27,459 nt of DNA from UBA3478 sp046048095 (GCA_046048095.1 JBJOGS010000093.1:1-27459), one strand, 5' to 3'. Positions 6,598-14,689 are shown, counted from the first letter of the stretch. Made by a program: numbers and translations. Notes: generated from the letters alone by a model not told the origin.

Positions 6598-6631
6598 CCA
6601 TTCGCTAACACTAAATAGTGAGGACACTTCT

Positions 6632-6639
6632 TATTTTTG
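6632..6639 (+). promoter_or_regulatory. Candidate -7 box (TATTTTTG) for ribF; helps choose the start
   Basis: Exact TAnnTTTG match. Transcription from it would begin about 6643-6646, on top of the first ATG at 6644, so the ATG at 6662 is the more usable start. No TTG at -33 distance. Confidence 0.38.
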
Positions 6640-6661
6640 AAGGATGAGAGCGCAGAGGCGA

Positions 6662-7600
6662 ATGGAAAGGTTAGATCGCATAGAAGCATACCGCAGTGAA
6701 AGGGGTACTGTGCTCACCATAGGTACCTTTGATGGGGTACATATTGGGCACCAGAAGATCATTGAAAGGGTAGTCGAAGTGGCTAAAAAGAACCATCTAA
6801 ATTCGTGCCTTCTTACCTTTTCGCCTCATCCGAGAGAGGTATTACAAAAAGATACCGCGATAAAGATGCTCAGCACCCTTGAAGAAAAAGCGAGTCGACT
6901 AGACTTGTTGGGTTTAGACGTGCTCGTTGTGCATCCCTTCTCAAAAGAGTTTTCAAGACTTACGGCAAGAGAATACGTCGAAGAAGTATTAGTGAAGCAC
7001 CTCAAAGTAAAGCACCTTATTGTCGGCTATGACCATCGCTTTGGGCGCAATCGTGAAGCGGACAGCGTTGACCTGCATTACTTTGCCAAGCGCTTTGATT
7101 TTGAGGTAACCGAAATTGAGGCTCAAGACATTGATGACGTAGCAGTGAGCTCTACAAAGATTCGCAACGCACTCTCAGAAGGGGCCATACACCAGGCAAA
7201 TCAATACCTCGGATATACCTATAGCTTAAGCGGAATAGTAGTCAAGGGCAAAGGACTCGGACGCACACTCGGGTTTCCGACTGCAAATATTGCCCAGATA
7301 GATACAAAAAAGCTGTTGCCTGCACATGGGGTCTATGCCATAAGGGCAGACCTCAATGGCACTTGGGTGAATGGGATGATGAATATTGGTCAAAATCCGA
7401 CCGTAGCCTCAGATGGATTGCATTTAGAAGTACATCTCTTTGATTTCGAAGGGGACCTCTACGAAAAACCCATTGTCGTTGAACTACACAAACGATTGAG
7501 AAGCGAAAAACGCTTCGATTCACTAGAGGCCTTAAGCGTTCAGTTGAAAGAGGATCAATTGAACACGCTTAACTACTTCAAAAAGTCGCTGCTATTCTAG
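6662..7600 (+). CDS. ribF: Bifunctional riboflavin kinase / FAD synthetase
   Basis: Phosphorylates riboflavin to FMN and adenylylates FMN to FAD. From ATG 6662 the protein is 312 residues. The N-terminal FAD synthetase nucleotidyltransferase domain has TIGTFDGVHIGHQKI near its start, then LTFSPHPREVL, VGYDHRFGRNR and VSSTKIRNAL. The C-terminal riboflavin kinase domain begins about residue 180, with VVKGKGLGRTLGFPTANI and HGVYAI, then MMNIGQNPTV and LEVHLFDFEGDLY. ATG 6644 would add six residues, but the usual family N-terminus and the promoter-like box favour 6662. It follows pth by 64 nt. FAD supply also serves the flavoenzyme at the start of the window, though no direct link is implied. Confidence 0.94.
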   Translation: MERLDRIEAYRSERGTVLTIGTFDGVHIGHQKIIERVVEVAKKNHLNSCLLTFSPHPREVLQKDTAIKMLSTLEEKASRLDLLGLDVLVVHPFSKEFSRLTAREYVEEVLVKHLKVKHLIVGYDHRFGRNREADSVDLHYFAKRFDFEVTEIEAQDIDDVAVSSTKIRNALSEGAIHQANQYLGYTYSLSGIVVKGKGLGRTLGFPTANIAQIDTKKLLPAHGVYAIRADLNGTWVNGMMNIGQNPTVASDGLHLEVHLFDFEGDLYEKPIVVELHKRLRSEKRFDSLEALSVQLKEDQLNTLNYFKKSLLF

Positions 7601-7607
7601 GTTTTTC

Positions 7608-7615
7608 TACTTTTG
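7608..7615 (+). promoter_or_regulatory. Candidate -7 box (TACTTTTG) for the serS chain
   Basis: Exact TAnnTTTG match 16 nt before the serS ATG, implying a very short 5' leader of about 10 nt. No -33 TTG at usual spacing. Confidence 0.42.
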
Positions 7616-7631
7616 CTGCAAATTCGACTTC

Positions 7632-8906
7632 ATGCTTGAACTTCACACGATTCGCGAATCAAAAGACCAGGTCATCTCCGCCTTAAGCAAAAGAGGACTC
7701 GATGTACGTGAACAAATTGAACAAATACAGGCGCTAGATGAATCGCGTCGGGCACTTCAAACCGAATTAGATAAGATCTTGGCCGAGGCCAACGCGCTTG
7801 CCAAAGAGATTGGATCGTTGTTTAAATCCGGAAATAGCACTCAAGCTGAAGCACTTAAGGCTCGGACTGGCATACTCAAAGATCAATCAAAAACCATTCA
7901 AGACGAGCTCACCGAAAAGGCAGACGCCCTTACCCAAGCGCTCTATCAGCTTCCAAATACACCGCACACGTCTGTTCCTACCGGAAAGTCAGAGGCTGAT
8001 AACAAAGAAGTATACCGGTCTTCAAATCTGATTCAACTGTCAGACGACGCGCTTCCACACTGGGACCTCGCCAAAAAATACGACCTCATCGACTTTGAAT
8101 TGGGCGTTAAAATTGCGGGGGCCGGATTTCCGGTGTACAAAGGAAAAGGGGCGCGGCTGCAGCGCGCGCTGATCAGTTTTTTCTTAGATCAAAATGTGGC
8201 TGCAGGCTATCAAGAAATTCAGCCTCCTCACCTAGTGAATGAAGCCTCAGGCTACGGAACAGGACAATTGCCTGATAAAGAAGGGCAAATGTACCATGTC
8301 ACCAACGACAACCTGTACCTGATTCCGACCGCAGAGGTTCCGGTCACCAACCTATTGAGAGACGTACTACTTTCGGATTCAGAATTACCCATCGCGATGA
8401 CGGCTTACACCCCTTGCTTCAGACGTGAGGCCGGAAGCTATGGATCTGATGTGCGTGGACTAAATCGACTGCATCAGTTCGATAAAGTGGAAATTGTTCG
8501 CGTTGAAAAACCTGAAAACTCGTACCACGCTTTAGAGGCTATGGTAGATCATGTCAAAACGATTCTTGAGGCACTTGAGCTTCCTTATCGCATCTTACAA
8601 TTGTGCGGAGGAGATCTTGGCTTCACTTCGGCTCTCACTTATGACTTTGAAGTCTATTCGGCGGCCCAAAAAAGATGGCTTGAAATAAGCTCTGTTTCAA
8701 ATTTTGAAACCTTTCAGTCGAACCGTCTAAAGCTGCGAATTAAGGATGCCCAAGGAAACAAACAACTAGCACACACGCTAAATGGCAGTGCCTTAGCGCT
8801 TCCAAGAGTAGTGGCGGCGCTTTTAGAAAATCACCAGAGCACCGAAGGTATAGCGATTCCAAAAGCACTCGTACCCTATACCCACTTTGACCTGATTTCA
8901 CAATGA
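7632..8906 (+). CDS. serS: Seryl-tRNA synthetase
   Basis: Charges tRNA-Ser (and tRNA-Sec where present) with serine. The 424-residue class IIa synthetase has the N-terminal antiparallel coiled-coil arm (about residues 28-105) that grips the tRNA long arm. The catalytic domain has TAEVPVTN (233-240), motif 2 FRREAGSYGSDVRGLNRLHQ (263-282) and motif 3 near GSALALPRVVAALLENHQ. ATG 7632 gives the canonical N-terminus MLELHTIRESKD. Its TGA overlaps the next ATG (ATGA), the first link in a chain of overlapping genes that runs to the dehydrogenase gene. Confidence 0.97.
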   Translation: MLELHTIRESKDQVISALSKRGLDVREQIEQIQALDESRRALQTELDKILAEANALAKEIGSLFKSGNSTQAEALKARTGILKDQSKTIQDELTEKADALTQALYQLPNTPHTSVPTGKSEADNKEVYRSSNLIQLSDDALPHWDLAKKYDLIDFELGVKIAGAGFPVYKGKGARLQRALISFFLDQNVAAGYQEIQPPHLVNEASGYGTGQLPDKEGQMYHVTNDNLYLIPTAEVPVTNLLRDVLLSDSELPIAMTAYTPCFRREAGSYGSDVRGLNRLHQFDKVEIVRVEKPENSYHALEAMVDHVKTILEALELPYRILQLCGGDLGFTSALTYDFEVYSAAQKRWLEISSVSNFETFQSNRLKLRIKDAQGNKQLAHTLNGSALALPRVVAALLENHQSTEGIAIPKALVPYTHFDLISQ

Positions 8907-9238
8907 TGATTATTTACAATGTAACCACCCATGTTGAGTCAACTATAGCTTCAGAATGGACGGATTACATGCGTGAAAAACACATCCCGCTGATGCTGGC
9001 TACCGGTAAATTCAGAGAGGCGACGTTCACCCGGATCAACCCTTCTGAATCCACAGCACAAGGATTGAGTTTCTCAGTTCAATACCTTTGTCCGAACCAA
9101 GCAACACTCAATCATTTCAAAGCCGAAGATGCCGAACGCATAAACCGGGCCTATCGTGAACAGTTTGGAACCGATGCACTCGAATTCACCACCGAACTCG
9201 AACTTATTGGCCGTGCGCAAGTCAATCCGAAGCAGTGA
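8903..9238 (+). CDS. DUF4286 protein, function unknown
   Basis: Small 111-residue soluble protein of the DUF4286 family, found mainly in Bacteroidota. It looks like a compact alpha/beta fold similar to ferredoxin-like dimeric barrels: N-terminal MMIIYNVTTHVE strand, WTDYMREKHIPLMLATGKF helix, and a later FSVQYLC strand. No catalytic residues are recognisable. It is locked between serS (4-nt ATGA overlap) and rsmA (4-nt GTGA overlap), so it should be made with these translation genes. A role in tRNA or rRNA metabolism is guilt by association only. Confidence 0.83.
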   Translation: MMIIYNVTTHVESTIASEWTDYMREKHIPLMLATGKFREATFTRINPSESTAQGLSFSVQYLCPNQATLNHFKAEDAERINRAYREQFGTDALEFTTELELIGRAQVNPKQ

Positions 9239-10047
9239 AACATTCCGCTAAAAAAACCGATGGGGTTACCCCCAAAAAACAACTAGGCCAACACTTTTTG
9301 ACCGATCACGGCATCGCCGAGAAAATTGCAAACACCCTGAGTCTTGATGGATACAAGCACGTGATTGAAATCGGTCCAGGAACCGGAGTACTCACGCAAT
9401 TCTTAATTCAAAAACCCATTGAAATTGAGGCCATAGACCTCGACCGCGAATCAATTGCCTATCTTCAACACACCTTCAAATCTGCGTATCCTTCACCGCA
9501 TCTAAACATCAGAGAAGCCGATTTTCTAAAGCTCAACCTCGATGAAATTTTTAGCGGTTATTCTTTGGCAATTACAGGCAACTTTCCTTACAACATTTCA
9601 TCGCAAATCGTTTTTAAGATGCTCGAGCACAGGCATCGGGTGGTAGAATTCACGGGCATGTTTCAACGAGAAGTTGCCGAACGAATTTGCGAAAAACCAG
9701 GAAGCAAAAGCTATGGTATCTTAAGCGTGCTCGTTCAAGCTTACTATGATGCTCAGTATGCCTTTACCGTGCATCCCCAAGTCTTCAACCCTCCTCCTAA
9801 AGTGCAATCTGGCGTAATCATTCTCAGACGCAAACCAGAAACCGAACTGCAGTGCAGAGAATCAACGCTGCGCCTTGTGGTGAAAACCGCCTTCAATCAG
9901 CGACGTAAGACCTTGAGAAATAGTCTAAAGGCTCTTGAAATTTCGCCCGGTCTTAAAGAAGATGCTATCTTTGACCTGCGACCAGAGCAACTTTCTGTAG
10001 CAGACTTTATCGACTTAAGTACACGCATCGAACATGGAGCCCTTTAA
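9235..10047 (+). CDS. rsmA: 16S rRNA (adenine1518-N6/adenine1519-N6)-dimethyltransferase
   Basis: Dimethylates two adenosines in helix 45 of 16S rRNA during late 30S assembly (KsgA). 270 residues. Motifs: KKQLGQHFLTD at 14-24, SAM-binding IEIGPGTG (44-51), acidic motif IDLD (67-70), and the catalytic NFPYNIS (116-122). The C-terminal helical domain includes FNQRRKTLRNSL. The start is the GTG at 9235, whose last two bases begin the upstream TGA (GTGA overlap); no ATG fits the conserved N-terminus. Its 3' end overlaps mgtE by 14 nt. Confidence 0.96.
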   Translation: MKHSAKKTDGVTPKKQLGQHFLTDHGIAEKIANTLSLDGYKHVIEIGPGTGVLTQFLIQKPIEIEAIDLDRESIAYLQHTFKSAYPSPHLNIREADFLKLNLDEIFSGYSLAITGNFPYNISSQIVFKMLEHRHRVVEFTGMFQREVAERICEKPGSKSYGILSVLVQAYYDAQYAFTVHPQVFNPPPKVQSGVIILRRKPETELQCRESTLRLVVKTAFNQRRKTLRNSLKALEISPGLKEDAIFDLRPEQLSVADFIDLSTRIEHGAL

Positions 10048-11386
10048 ACTCACCCCAGACGTTTTAGAAACGATCCAATCACTGATCGGGGCCCAGAATG
10101 AAATCGAGCTAAAGACTTTTTTCGCAGACTTTCACTATGCTGATATCGCCGAGATCGTCAATGAACTCGAGCCTCAAGAGGCATTATTTCTCATTCGCAC
10201 TCTTGATTCTGAGCGCACAGGCGACGTGCTCACCGAAATCGATGAAGATCAGAGAGAAGAGATCCTTAAGGGATTGAGCGCTGTGGAAATTGCCTCAGAA
10301 CTTTCTGAACTCGACACCGATGATGCGGCCGATATTATCACTGAATTGCCTTCTGAGCTTGCGCAAGAGGTGATCTCTGAGATCGAAGATAGAGAGCACG
10401 CCGCAGAAATCATTGAACTGCTCAGATACGACGAAAATTCAGCCGGAGGGCTGATGGCCAAAGAGCTTATCAAGGTCAATGAAAACTGGACAGTAACCAC
10501 CTGTGTGCGTGAAATGCGAGCACAAGCCGAGTATGTGACTCGCGTGCACTCGATTTATGTAGTAGACAACGAAAACGTGCTCAAAGGCAGGCTTTCATTG
10601 AAAGATCTACTCATCAGCCCGAATCACGCCCACATTAAAGACGTTTATATTCCGAAAGTAGACTACGTGACGGTCAATGAAGATCCTGAAGAAGTGGCTA
10701 AGATCATGGCAAAATATGACCTCGAGGCCATTCCGGTAGTCGATGAAATGAAACGCCTGGTAGGCCGCATTACCATTGATGATATTGTCGACGTGATTAA
10801 AGAAGAGGCCGACAAGGATTACCAACAAAGGGCGGGTATCACTCAGGACGTGTACGCCGACGACAGTATTCTCGACCTCACCAAGGCTCGACTGCCTTGG
10901 CTTATTGTCGGATTATTAGGAGGACTAGGTGCCGCCTTTATCATGGGCACCTTCGAGTCGATCATTGAAAAGCACGCCATCCTGTTCTTTTTTACTCCTT
11001 TAATCGCGGCGATGGCTGGTAACGTCGGGGTGCAATCAAGTGCCATTATTGTTCAGGGAATCGCAAACGACGACATCAAGGGCAGCATTAGCGCACGCCT
11101 TTCTAAAGAGCTTTTGCTTGCACTGCTAAATGGCTTCATCCTAGCGGCACTACTCTTTCTGAGCACCTGGATTTGGAAGGGCGATTTGCTCACTGCGTCA
11201 GCCATTTCATTCTCATTAATCGCTGTGATTGTCATTGCAGGGCTTATCGGAACCTTTATTCCGCTCTTTTTGAATCAGCGCGGCATTGATCCGGCCGTAG
11301 CCACTGGACCTTTCATTACCACTAGCAATGACATCTTTGGCATTCTCATTTATTTTTGGATTGCCAAACTCATCCTTGGCCTATGA
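10034..11386 (+). CDS. mgtE: Magnesium transporter MgtE
   Basis: Inner-membrane Mg2+ channel/transporter gated by cytosolic Mg2+. 450 residues in the usual order. An acidic N domain (about 1-135) has repeated LSELDTDDAADIITELP-like segments. A CBS pair (about 138-255) follows, with MAKELIKVNENWTV and MAKYDLEAIPVVDE, then a connecting helix. From about residue 285 there are five membrane segments with the conserved pore sequence GNVGVQSS and DPAVATGPF (419-427), including the ion-site Asp. It starts inside the end of rsmA (14-nt overlap), and its TGA overlaps the ATG of the dehydrogenase gene. Mg2+ supply near ribosome-assembly genes is plausible but not shown. Confidence 0.96.
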   Translation: MEPFKLTPDVLETIQSLIGAQNEIELKTFFADFHYADIAEIVNELEPQEALFLIRTLDSERTGDVLTEIDEDQREEILKGLSAVEIASELSELDTDDAADIITELPSELAQEVISEIEDREHAAEIIELLRYDENSAGGLMAKELIKVNENWTVTTCVREMRAQAEYVTRVHSIYVVDNENVLKGRLSLKDLLISPNHAHIKDVYIPKVDYVTVNEDPEEVAKIMAKYDLEAIPVVDEMKRLVGRITIDDIVDVIKEEADKDYQQRAGITQDVYADDSILDLTKARLPWLIVGLLGGLGAAFIMGTFESIIEKHAILFFFTPLIAAMAGNVGVQSSAIIVQGIANDDIKGSISARLSKELLLALLNGFILAALLFLSTWIWKGDLLTASAISFSLIAVIVIAGLIGTFIPLFLNQRGIDPAVATGPFITTSNDIFGILIYFWIAKLILGL

Positions 11387-12318
11387 AACGCGTGCTGCAC
11401 CTAGACAGCAATCATCCGGTGCTTTGGAATGGACTAGAAGCACTAGGATATATCAATGAGGCCGATTATAACAGTAGTTACGACGAAATCTTAGTGCGAA
11501 TAGCCGACTACGAAGGACTGATCATTCGCTCACGTATCCCCATTGACGACACATTGATCGAGAGGGCTTCATCACTCAAATTCATTGCTCGCGTGGGTGC
11601 AGGATTAGAAAATATCGATCTGGAGGCCGCAGCTAGCAATCAAATAGCAGTTATAGCCGCTCCTGAAGGAAACCGCAATGCAGTAGCAGAGCACGCCATT
11701 GGCATGCTACTGGCTCTGTTGAATCGATTGCGTATCGCTGATACAGAAGTGCGCCAAGGCATTTGGAAGCGCGCAGAAAATAGAGGAATCGAACTGAGTC
11801 ATCTCACCGTCGGGATTATCGGTTATGGGCATATGGGAAAACAGTTGGCCAAACGGCTGGCTGGCTTTGACTGTGAAGTTCTGTTCTATGACATCATCCA
11901 TGGCTTGGGCGATCGTTACGCGATGCAAGTGCCTCTAGAGACACTCTATGAGCAAGCCGATGTCATCAGCTTACATACCCCTCAAACCGAGCAGACGATA
12001 CATTTAATCAACGAGTCATTTATCGCAAAGATGCATAAACCCTTTTGGCTCATCAATACCGCCAGGGGAAGCGCCATAGACACCAAGGCTTTACTTCAAG
12101 GAATAAAATCTCAAAAGGTCAGAGGGGCGGCCTTAGATGTATTCGAATTTGAGAACAAGGCATTCAGCGCTCTTTTCGAAGACACGTTCAAAGACGAGGT
12201 CGTGCGCGAATTATTAAAGCAGCCCAATGTACTCTTCAGCCCGCATATCGCCGGATGGACGCACAACAGCCATTACTTGTTAGCCAAAACCATTCTTGAA
12301 AAAATAGAAGCTCTTTAA
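11383..12318 (+). CDS. D-isomer-specific 2-hydroxyacid dehydrogenase (SerA-like)
   Basis: NAD-dependent oxidoreductase of the D-2-hydroxyacid dehydrogenase family, 311 residues. It has the substrate-domain motif RVGAGLENID, the NAD-binding GYGHMG at 147-152, and the catalytic triad as Arg228 (NTARGSAID), Glu257 (in the DVFEFEN stretch) and His288 (SPHIAGWT). There is no C-terminal ACT domain, so it resembles short phosphoglycerate dehydrogenases. After the catalytic His the sequence reads GWTHNS rather than the common GGxTxEA, which makes a 3-phosphoglycerate assignment uncertain. ATG 11383 overlaps the mgtE TGA and gives a clean N-terminus. A TTG start at 11356 would place 27 nt more inside mgtE. 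The arsC-like gene follows after 25 nt. Confidence 0.88.
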   Translation: MKRVLHLDSNHPVLWNGLEALGYINEADYNSSYDEILVRIADYEGLIIRSRIPIDDTLIERASSLKFIARVGAGLENIDLEAAASNQIAVIAAPEGNRNAVAEHAIGMLLALLNRLRIADTEVRQGIWKRAENRGIELSHLTVGIIGYGHMGKQLAKRLAGFDCEVLFYDIIHGLGDRYAMQVPLETLYEQADVISLHTPQTEQTIHLINESFIAKMHKPFWLINTARGSAIDTKALLQGIKSQKVRGAALDVFEFENKAFSALFEDTFKDEVVRELLKQPNVLFSPHIAGWTHNSHYLLAKTILEKIEAL

Positions 12319-12343
12319 TAAAGAATGTAAACAACTCAGTCTC

Positions 12344-12766
12344 GTGAAAAAAAATGTGCTCATACTCTGTACCGGAAATTCGTGCAGAAGCCAAATGGCT
12401 CATGGTTTCCTTAAAACTTTTGCCAAGGAAAAGGCCAACATATACAGCGCAGGCATTGAGACCCATGGACTAAATTCTGGCGCAGTGGCCATTATGAAAG
12501 AAGCCGGCATCGATATTTCAAATCACACTTCGAACCACGTCGATGAATATGCAAAAATCGATTGGGATTTTATTCTAACCGTTTGCGACCATGCCCAAGA
12601 AAACTGTCCGTTCATTGCGGCCCCTAATGCAAAAAGACTGCATCACAATTTTAGCGACCCTTCTAAAGTGAAAGGAAGCCCTGCCGAAGTACACGCCGCA
12701 TTTTTAAAAACCAGAGAAGAAATTCGCGATTATATTGTTACCTTTGTTAACGATTTTTTAACCTAG
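12344..12766 (+). CDS. arsC: Arsenate reductase, thioredoxin-coupled low-molecular-weight phosphatase type
   Basis: Reduces arsenate to arsenite with a three-cysteine relay. 140 residues. The phosphatase-like P-loop is CTGNSCRS with nucleophile Cys9 and Arg15. The relay cysteines Cys81 and Cys88 lie in VCDHAQENCPF, the same spacing as Cys10/82/89 in Bacillus ArsC, and HNFSDPSKVKG carries the general acid Asp. That full cysteine set favours arsenate reductase over a tyrosine phosphatase. It starts with GTG at 12344; no in-frame ATG fits. No ArsR regulator or arsenite efflux gene (ArsB or Acr3) is in the window, so it is an isolated resistance gene here. Confidence 0.9.
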   Translation: MKKNVLILCTGNSCRSQMAHGFLKTFAKEKANIYSAGIETHGLNSGAVAIMKEAGIDISNHTSNHVDEYAKIDWDFILTVCDHAQENCPFIAAPNAKRLHHNFSDPSKVKGSPAEVHAAFLKTREEIRDYIVTFVNDFLT

Positions 12767-12790
12767 TGGTTTTTTTGGGTTTACCGCTAG
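12763..12790 (+). terminator. Possible weak terminator hairpin at the arsC stop
   Basis: CTAGTGGT (12763-12770, containing the stop codon) pairs with ACCGCTAG (12783-12790), with one G-U, around a T-rich 12-nt loop. It is followed by ATTCTTTTA. It is not a classical terminator and is listed at low confidence. Confidence 0.3.
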
Positions 12791-12798
12791 ATTCTTTT

Positions 12799-12879
12799 AA
12801 AGAGCGCACATAGAAGGTCAGCTTTAAATTGGGTTTGTTTGGTATCATTCATTTGATATACGTTGACCTTCTGCTCTTT
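12799..12879. repeat. Long bulged hairpin between convergent arsC and aspartate kinase genes
   Basis: Arms AAAGAGC (12799-12805) and AGAAGGTCA (12812-12820) pair with TGACCTTCT (12864-12872) and GCTCTTT (12873-12879), with one 6-nt bulge on the left side and a 43-nt AT-rich loop. The placement between convergent stop codons suggests a bidirectional transcript end, although the T-tracts are short on both sides. Confidence 0.45.
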
Positions 12880-12889
12880 TACTTCTTTC

Positions 12890-14173
12890 TTAAACTGAGG
12901 TTACTAGTTGCAGTGTTTGTCCTGTTCGCTGCTCTAAAATAATTTTGGCATCTCCCGGAAGCGCCTCATAGGCTTTTTCATCAAAATGCCTAATCGTATA
13001 AAGCGATACGCCTTTCTGATAATTCACCACATAGTCTTTTTCTAGTGCCGACACTAGTCCATCAAAACGATCAAAGCGGTTATCGAGACACACCCTAAAA
13101 CTAATCGCAGAGTTTTGAATCAGATCCACCTTAAGCTGGTAGGTGGCGAATAGCTCGAACACCGAACTCAAGTGGTGCTCAGCCATAAATGAAAAGTCTT
13201 GAGTAGCAAGCTCCAAAAGCACCTGATTCTTCTTCACAATATAGCAGGGCACTTCGGGCACCAAAGGTGATCCGGCAGTAACACAAGTGCCGGGATTTTC
13301 TAAATCAATAAAGCTTCGCACATAAAGCGGTATCCCTTTACGCTGCAATGGCTGAAGCGTTTTAGGGTGAATGACTGATGCCCCGTAAAAGGCCAACTCA
13401 ATCGCCTCGATGTATGAAACTTGATGAAGCTGAACGGCATTTTCAAAGGCTCGAGGATCGGCATTTAACACCCCAGGAACGTCTTTCCAAATACTTACTG
13501 CCGTGGCATCAAAGGCATAGGCCAAAATTGCCGCGGTATAATCTGAACCTTCCCTTCCTAGGGTCGTGGTGAAATTATTAGCGTCACTTCCTAAAAAACC
13601 CTGAGTAATGAGCAACTCGCCAGATGCATTTAATTGCTGAAGTCGCGCGACAGTTTGATCCCATTGTACCGATGCATCTCTGTAGACGCTGTCAGTTTTG
13701 ATGAACTGTCGAATGTCCAAGAAGCGATTGGCTATCCCTTCGGCGTTAAGAAAAGCGCTGACAATTGTGGTAGAAAGCAGCTCTCCGTAACCCACAATTT
13801 GATCGTAAATAAACGAGTGGTTTAATGACTTGTTCCAGGTCAAAAACCCATACATCTCTTCAAATAATTGGTCAACTTGGGTCTGAACGGCAGCAGATTG
13901 CGCTGCAAATAATTCGTCAATAATCGCAGTGTGATAGTCTTGAATCGGGGTCAAGGCCTCCTTGACCACCTCGAGTAACGCAGGATGTTGATCTTTCTTG
14001 GCTTGATAATAGCTTGAAACAACGGTTTCCATAGCATTGGTCGTTTTGCCCATGGCAGAGACTACCAGACAGACCTCTTTGATACCTTGATGCTTCAACA
14101 CCCGCAACACATTGCGTATACCTTCGGCGTCCTTAACCGAGGCTCCTCCGAACTTAAAAACCCGTTTAATCAT
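12890..14173 (-). CDS. lysC: Aspartate kinase (monofunctional)
   Basis: Phosphorylates L-aspartate, the committed step to lysine, threonine and methionine. 427 residues. The kinase domain starts with KFGGASV (7-13), then VVSAMGKTTNAM, and has TTLGREGSDYTAA (203-215) and SIWKDVPGVLNADPR. From about residue 300 comes a regulatory region with ACT-like character, including a short segment resembling LELATQDFSFMAEHHLSSVFELF. It appears monofunctional, with no homoserine dehydrogenase domain. Its ATG lies within the end of the GNAT gene (8-nt overlap), so the two are cotranscribed. An ACT-only protein gene lies about 10 kb away at 23800-24465. End-product feedback is a family property and cannot be confirmed here. 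Confidence 0.94.
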   Translation of the reverse strand: MIKRVFKFGGASVKDAEGIRNVLRVLKHQGIKEVCLVVSAMGKTTNAMETVVSSYYQAKKDQHPALLEVVKEALTPIQDYHTAIIDELFAAQSAAVQTQVDQLFEEMYGFLTWNKSLNHSFIYDQIVGYGELLSTTIVSAFLNAEGIANRFLDIRQFIKTDSVYRDASVQWDQTVARLQQLNASGELLITQGFLGSDANNFTTTLGREGSDYTAAILAYAFDATAVSIWKDVPGVLNADPRAFENAVQLHQVSYIEAIELAFYGASVIHPKTLQPLQRKGIPLYVRSFIDLENPGTCVTAGSPLVPEVPCYIVKKNQVLLELATQDFSFMAEHHLSSVFELFATYQLKVDLIQNSAISFRVCLDNRFDRFDGLVSALEKDYVVNYQKGVSLYTIRHFDEKAYEALPGDAKIILEQRTGQTLQLVTSV

Positions 14174-14654
14174 CTGATTTTATATTAAATGCAATACCCG
14201 CTTCGTCGAGTTGAACGACATACCAATTGCGCAACACTTTAGCCCCCTTGCTTTCGTATAAGGCGATAGCCGAAGTATTCCAGTCGAGTACTTCCCAACC
14301 GATGCGCCTTACCGTTAAAGAGGCGCCATAGGCAATGACGTGATCTAATAGCGCACTGCCGATACCCTTTCCGCGAAATGCGTCTTTGACAATCAAGTCT
14401 TCTAGATGCAGCGCCTTCCCCTTCCAGGTAGAGTAGCGCAGGTAGGTAAGTGCGATACCCACCACCTGCTTTTCTGCAGTAGTTTCTGCTACAAAACAGT
14501 GAAAAAGAGGATTAGGGCCGAATCCGTCGCGCGTCAGTTCATCCAGACTCACCACCATTTCATCGGCTGCTCTCTCAAAGACCGCCAAATCCTGGATTAG
14601 GCTTAGAATTGCTGGCGCATCCGCTTCAGTGGCCGGTCGAATTGTATACTCCAT
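14166..14654 (-). CDS. GNAT family N-acetyltransferase (spermidine/spermine acetyltransferase-like)
   Basis: 162-residue GCN5-related acetyltransferase that transfers acetyl from acetyl-CoA. The pyrophosphate-binding motif is RGKGIG (94-99), preceded by the LHLEDLIV strand. The C-terminal VLDWNTSAIALYESKGAKV is very close to the diamine/thialysine acetyltransferase (SAT1-like) subgroup, so a polyamine or small-amine substrate is the best guess. It is the first gene of a two-gene minus-strand unit with aspartate kinase. A promoter-like TTG-N19-TACCTTCG lies directly upstream. Substrate not determinable from sequence. Confidence 0.88.
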   Translation of the reverse strand: MEYTIRPATEADAPAILSLIQDLAVFERAADEMVVSLDELTRDGFGPNPLFHCFVAETTAEKQVVGIALTYLRYSTWKGKALHLEDLIVKDAFRGKGIGSALLDHVIAYGASLTVRRIGWEVLDWNTSAIALYESKGAKVLRNWYVVQLDEAGIAFNIKSDD

Positions 14655-14659
14655 GGGCG

Positions 14660-14689
14660 CGAAGGTATCATAAAGGGTAAAAGCTTCAA
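14660..14689 (-). promoter_or_regulatory. Candidate promoter TTG-N19-TACCTTCG for the GNAT-lysC unit
   Basis: On the minus strand, TTG (complement of 14687-14689) and TACCTTCG (complement of 14660-14667) are separated by 19 nt, the usual Bacteroidota -33/-7 spacing; the -7 box has one mismatch to TAnnTTTG. Transcription would start almost at the ATG (14654), giving a nearly leaderless mRNA. Confidence 0.4.

Noticed and set aside
6609..6620. CACTA-AA-TAGTG inverted repeat after pth as a terminator
   Set aside because: Only a 5-bp AT-rich stem with a 2-nt loop and no T-run; unlikely to fold or terminate.
6644..6661. ribF start at ATG 6644
   Set aside because: It would lie at or before the transcription start implied by the TATTTTTG box, and the extra six residues are not typical of the family.
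11356..12318. Dehydrogenase start at TTG 11356
   Set aside because: ATG 11383 overlaps the mgtE stop in the ATGA pattern used along this chain and gives the normal family N-terminus.
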